A stretch of 13,961 bases of DNA, from assembly GCA_002327785.1 (NCBI GenBank), contig DCUI01000123.1:1-13961 (forward strand), given 5' to 3'. Of the stretch, positions 13,306-13,961 are shown in pieces. Positions within the stretch are counted from its first letter, which is position 1; each line of letters starts with the position of its first letter. The notes below the pieces were generated by a model. That model did no database searches. It was given only the letters and a program-made list of their open reading frames with translations, and was not told where the DNA came from. Both the position numbers and the translations under genes were made by a program. Origin of the DNA: Phycisphaerales bacterium UBA2218. Lineage in GTDB: Bacteria > Planctomycetota > Phycisphaerae > Sedimentisphaerales > Anaerobacaceae.

Positions 13306-13961
13306 ATGAGAGTATCTCTGACCCTGACAGCCATACTGCTGGCAGCCCTGACGAGCCCGATTCTCGCGGATACGGTGACTCCTCAGCAGGTTCTCACATT
13401 CAGTCCCGCCGACGGCTCGGCCGGCGAGTGGTACTACAACGGCGCCGGCGTCCTGAGCTTCGATCAGGACGTTGTGGTCGATAGCGCCCTGGGCAGCAAC
13501 TATGACGCCCTGGTCGGGGCCCACGTCTATTTGCCCACGTTCCAGGTCAGCGGCATCCCCGGCGCGCCGTACACACTGACGCCGTTGGGCAGTCCCGAGA
13601 TCGTGATCAAAAGCGCGGACAACAGCGTCACCTACATGACCGGCACCCTGGCGATCGGCGACCTGGGCACCATCGGCACGGTGGCGGGCGGCTACACCCA
13701 GTTCCAAGCGGATATCAGCAGCCTTTTCATCACGCACGAAGGTGCGGCCCTCGGCTCGGCGGCCCTGGAGATCCTGCAGAACCTGAAACTGACCTGGCTT
13801 GACTTCGACCTGTCGTTTACGGGGGGCAGCGGGTCGGGCTACTACAGTTTCGCAGATATGCTCGACCGCGGCGGCATTGGCAGCGGCGGGTTCAGCGGGT
13901 CGATGTCCATCCCGGAGCCGGCGACCATCTTCTTGCTGGGACTCAGCGGCCTGGCCCTGAT
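13306..13961 (+). CDS. Second PEP-CTERM protein, cut by the window end
   Basis: The ATG at 13306 has TGGAG at 13293-13297, 8 nt upstream. The product begins with a signal peptide (RVSLTLTAILLAALTSPILA, cleavage before DTVTPQQ). The mature part is Gly/Ser/Thr-rich and beta-like, and then a PEP-CTERM signal starts: SIPEPATIFLLGLSGLAL, reaching the window edge after 218 codons. Only the final basic tail and stop should be missing. It lies 119 bp downstream of the other PEP-CTERM gene on the same strand, so the two may be co-expressed, but the sequences differ and I see no close duplication. No enzymatic motif is recognisable; an adhesin or matrix role is inferred from the sorting signal. Confidence 0.88.
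   Translation, partial: MRVSLTLTAILLAALTSPILADTVTPQQVLTFSPADGSAGEWYYNGAGVLSFDQDVVVDSALGSNYDALVGAHVYLPTFQVSGIPGAPYTLTPLGSPEIVIKSADNSVTYMTGTLAIGDLGTIGTVAGGYTQFQADISSLFITHEGAALGSAALEILQNLKLTWLDFDLSFTGGSGSGYYSFADMLDRGGIGSGGFSGSMSIPEPATIFLLGLSGLAL

Noticed and set aside
1..13961. CRISPR array, rRNA gene, IS element with transposase
   Set aside because: No regularly spaced direct repeats, rRNA-like sequence or transposase reading frame was seen on either strand.

Overview
The window looks like a bacterial chromosome segment from the Planctomycetota, most likely a Phycisphaerae-type lineage. This rests on moderately high GC, two secreted proteins with PEP-CTERM sorting signals, an ECF sigma factor translationally coupled to a one-pass membrane protein of a type common in that group, and a DUF5010-like secreted TIM-barrel protein. 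Taxonomy is inferred from protein style only; no 16S gene is present.

Layout. 1-574 has no convincing gene. 605-2320 holds an ECF sigma factor and its overlapping membrane partner, whose 3' end is lost at a rearrangement junction. About 2320-3502 is a reversed block with a complete SWIM zinc-finger gene and only the last ~75 codons of its usual partner, an SNF2 helicase. 3538-3792 is a small helix-turn-helix gene lying beside the 3' end of a tRNA-Val(CAC) gene (3907-3980, minus), which has a clear promoter and a hairpin terminator. 4090-9294 (minus) is a one-carbon/methionine block: nikR, a metX-metW fusion whose stop overlaps the nikR start (TAATG), and a methylenetetrahydrofolate reductase fused to a pterin-dependent methyltransferase domain. 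9516-11078 (plus) is the DUF5010/GH99-like secreted protein, convergent with a small lipoprotein gene (11093-11596, minus). 11644-12421 is a gene-poor stretch with a DnaA-box-like pair and several hairpins. 12422 to the end holds two tandem PEP-CTERM genes, the second cut by the window edge.

The most unusual object is a ~197-bp nested palindrome at 7262-7458, inside the reductase-methyltransferase gene. It has 27-bp terminal inverted repeats (26/27 matching) enclosing two further perfect inverted repeats of 12 and 15 bp. It is read through in frame and adds about 65 residues in a loop of the pterin-binding domain. It resembles a MITE or an in-ORF palindromic element (the Rickettsia RPE concept) that makes a protein-coding insertion.

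How the genes may work together: the reductase fusion makes and may transfer methyl groups from methyl-tetrahydrofolate, while MetX-MetW activates homoserine for methionine synthesis. NikR, coupled to MetX-MetW, hints at a nickel link to one-carbon metabolism. The tail of the window is envelope or extracellular-matrix biology (PEP-CTERM, lipoprotein, glycosidase-like protein).
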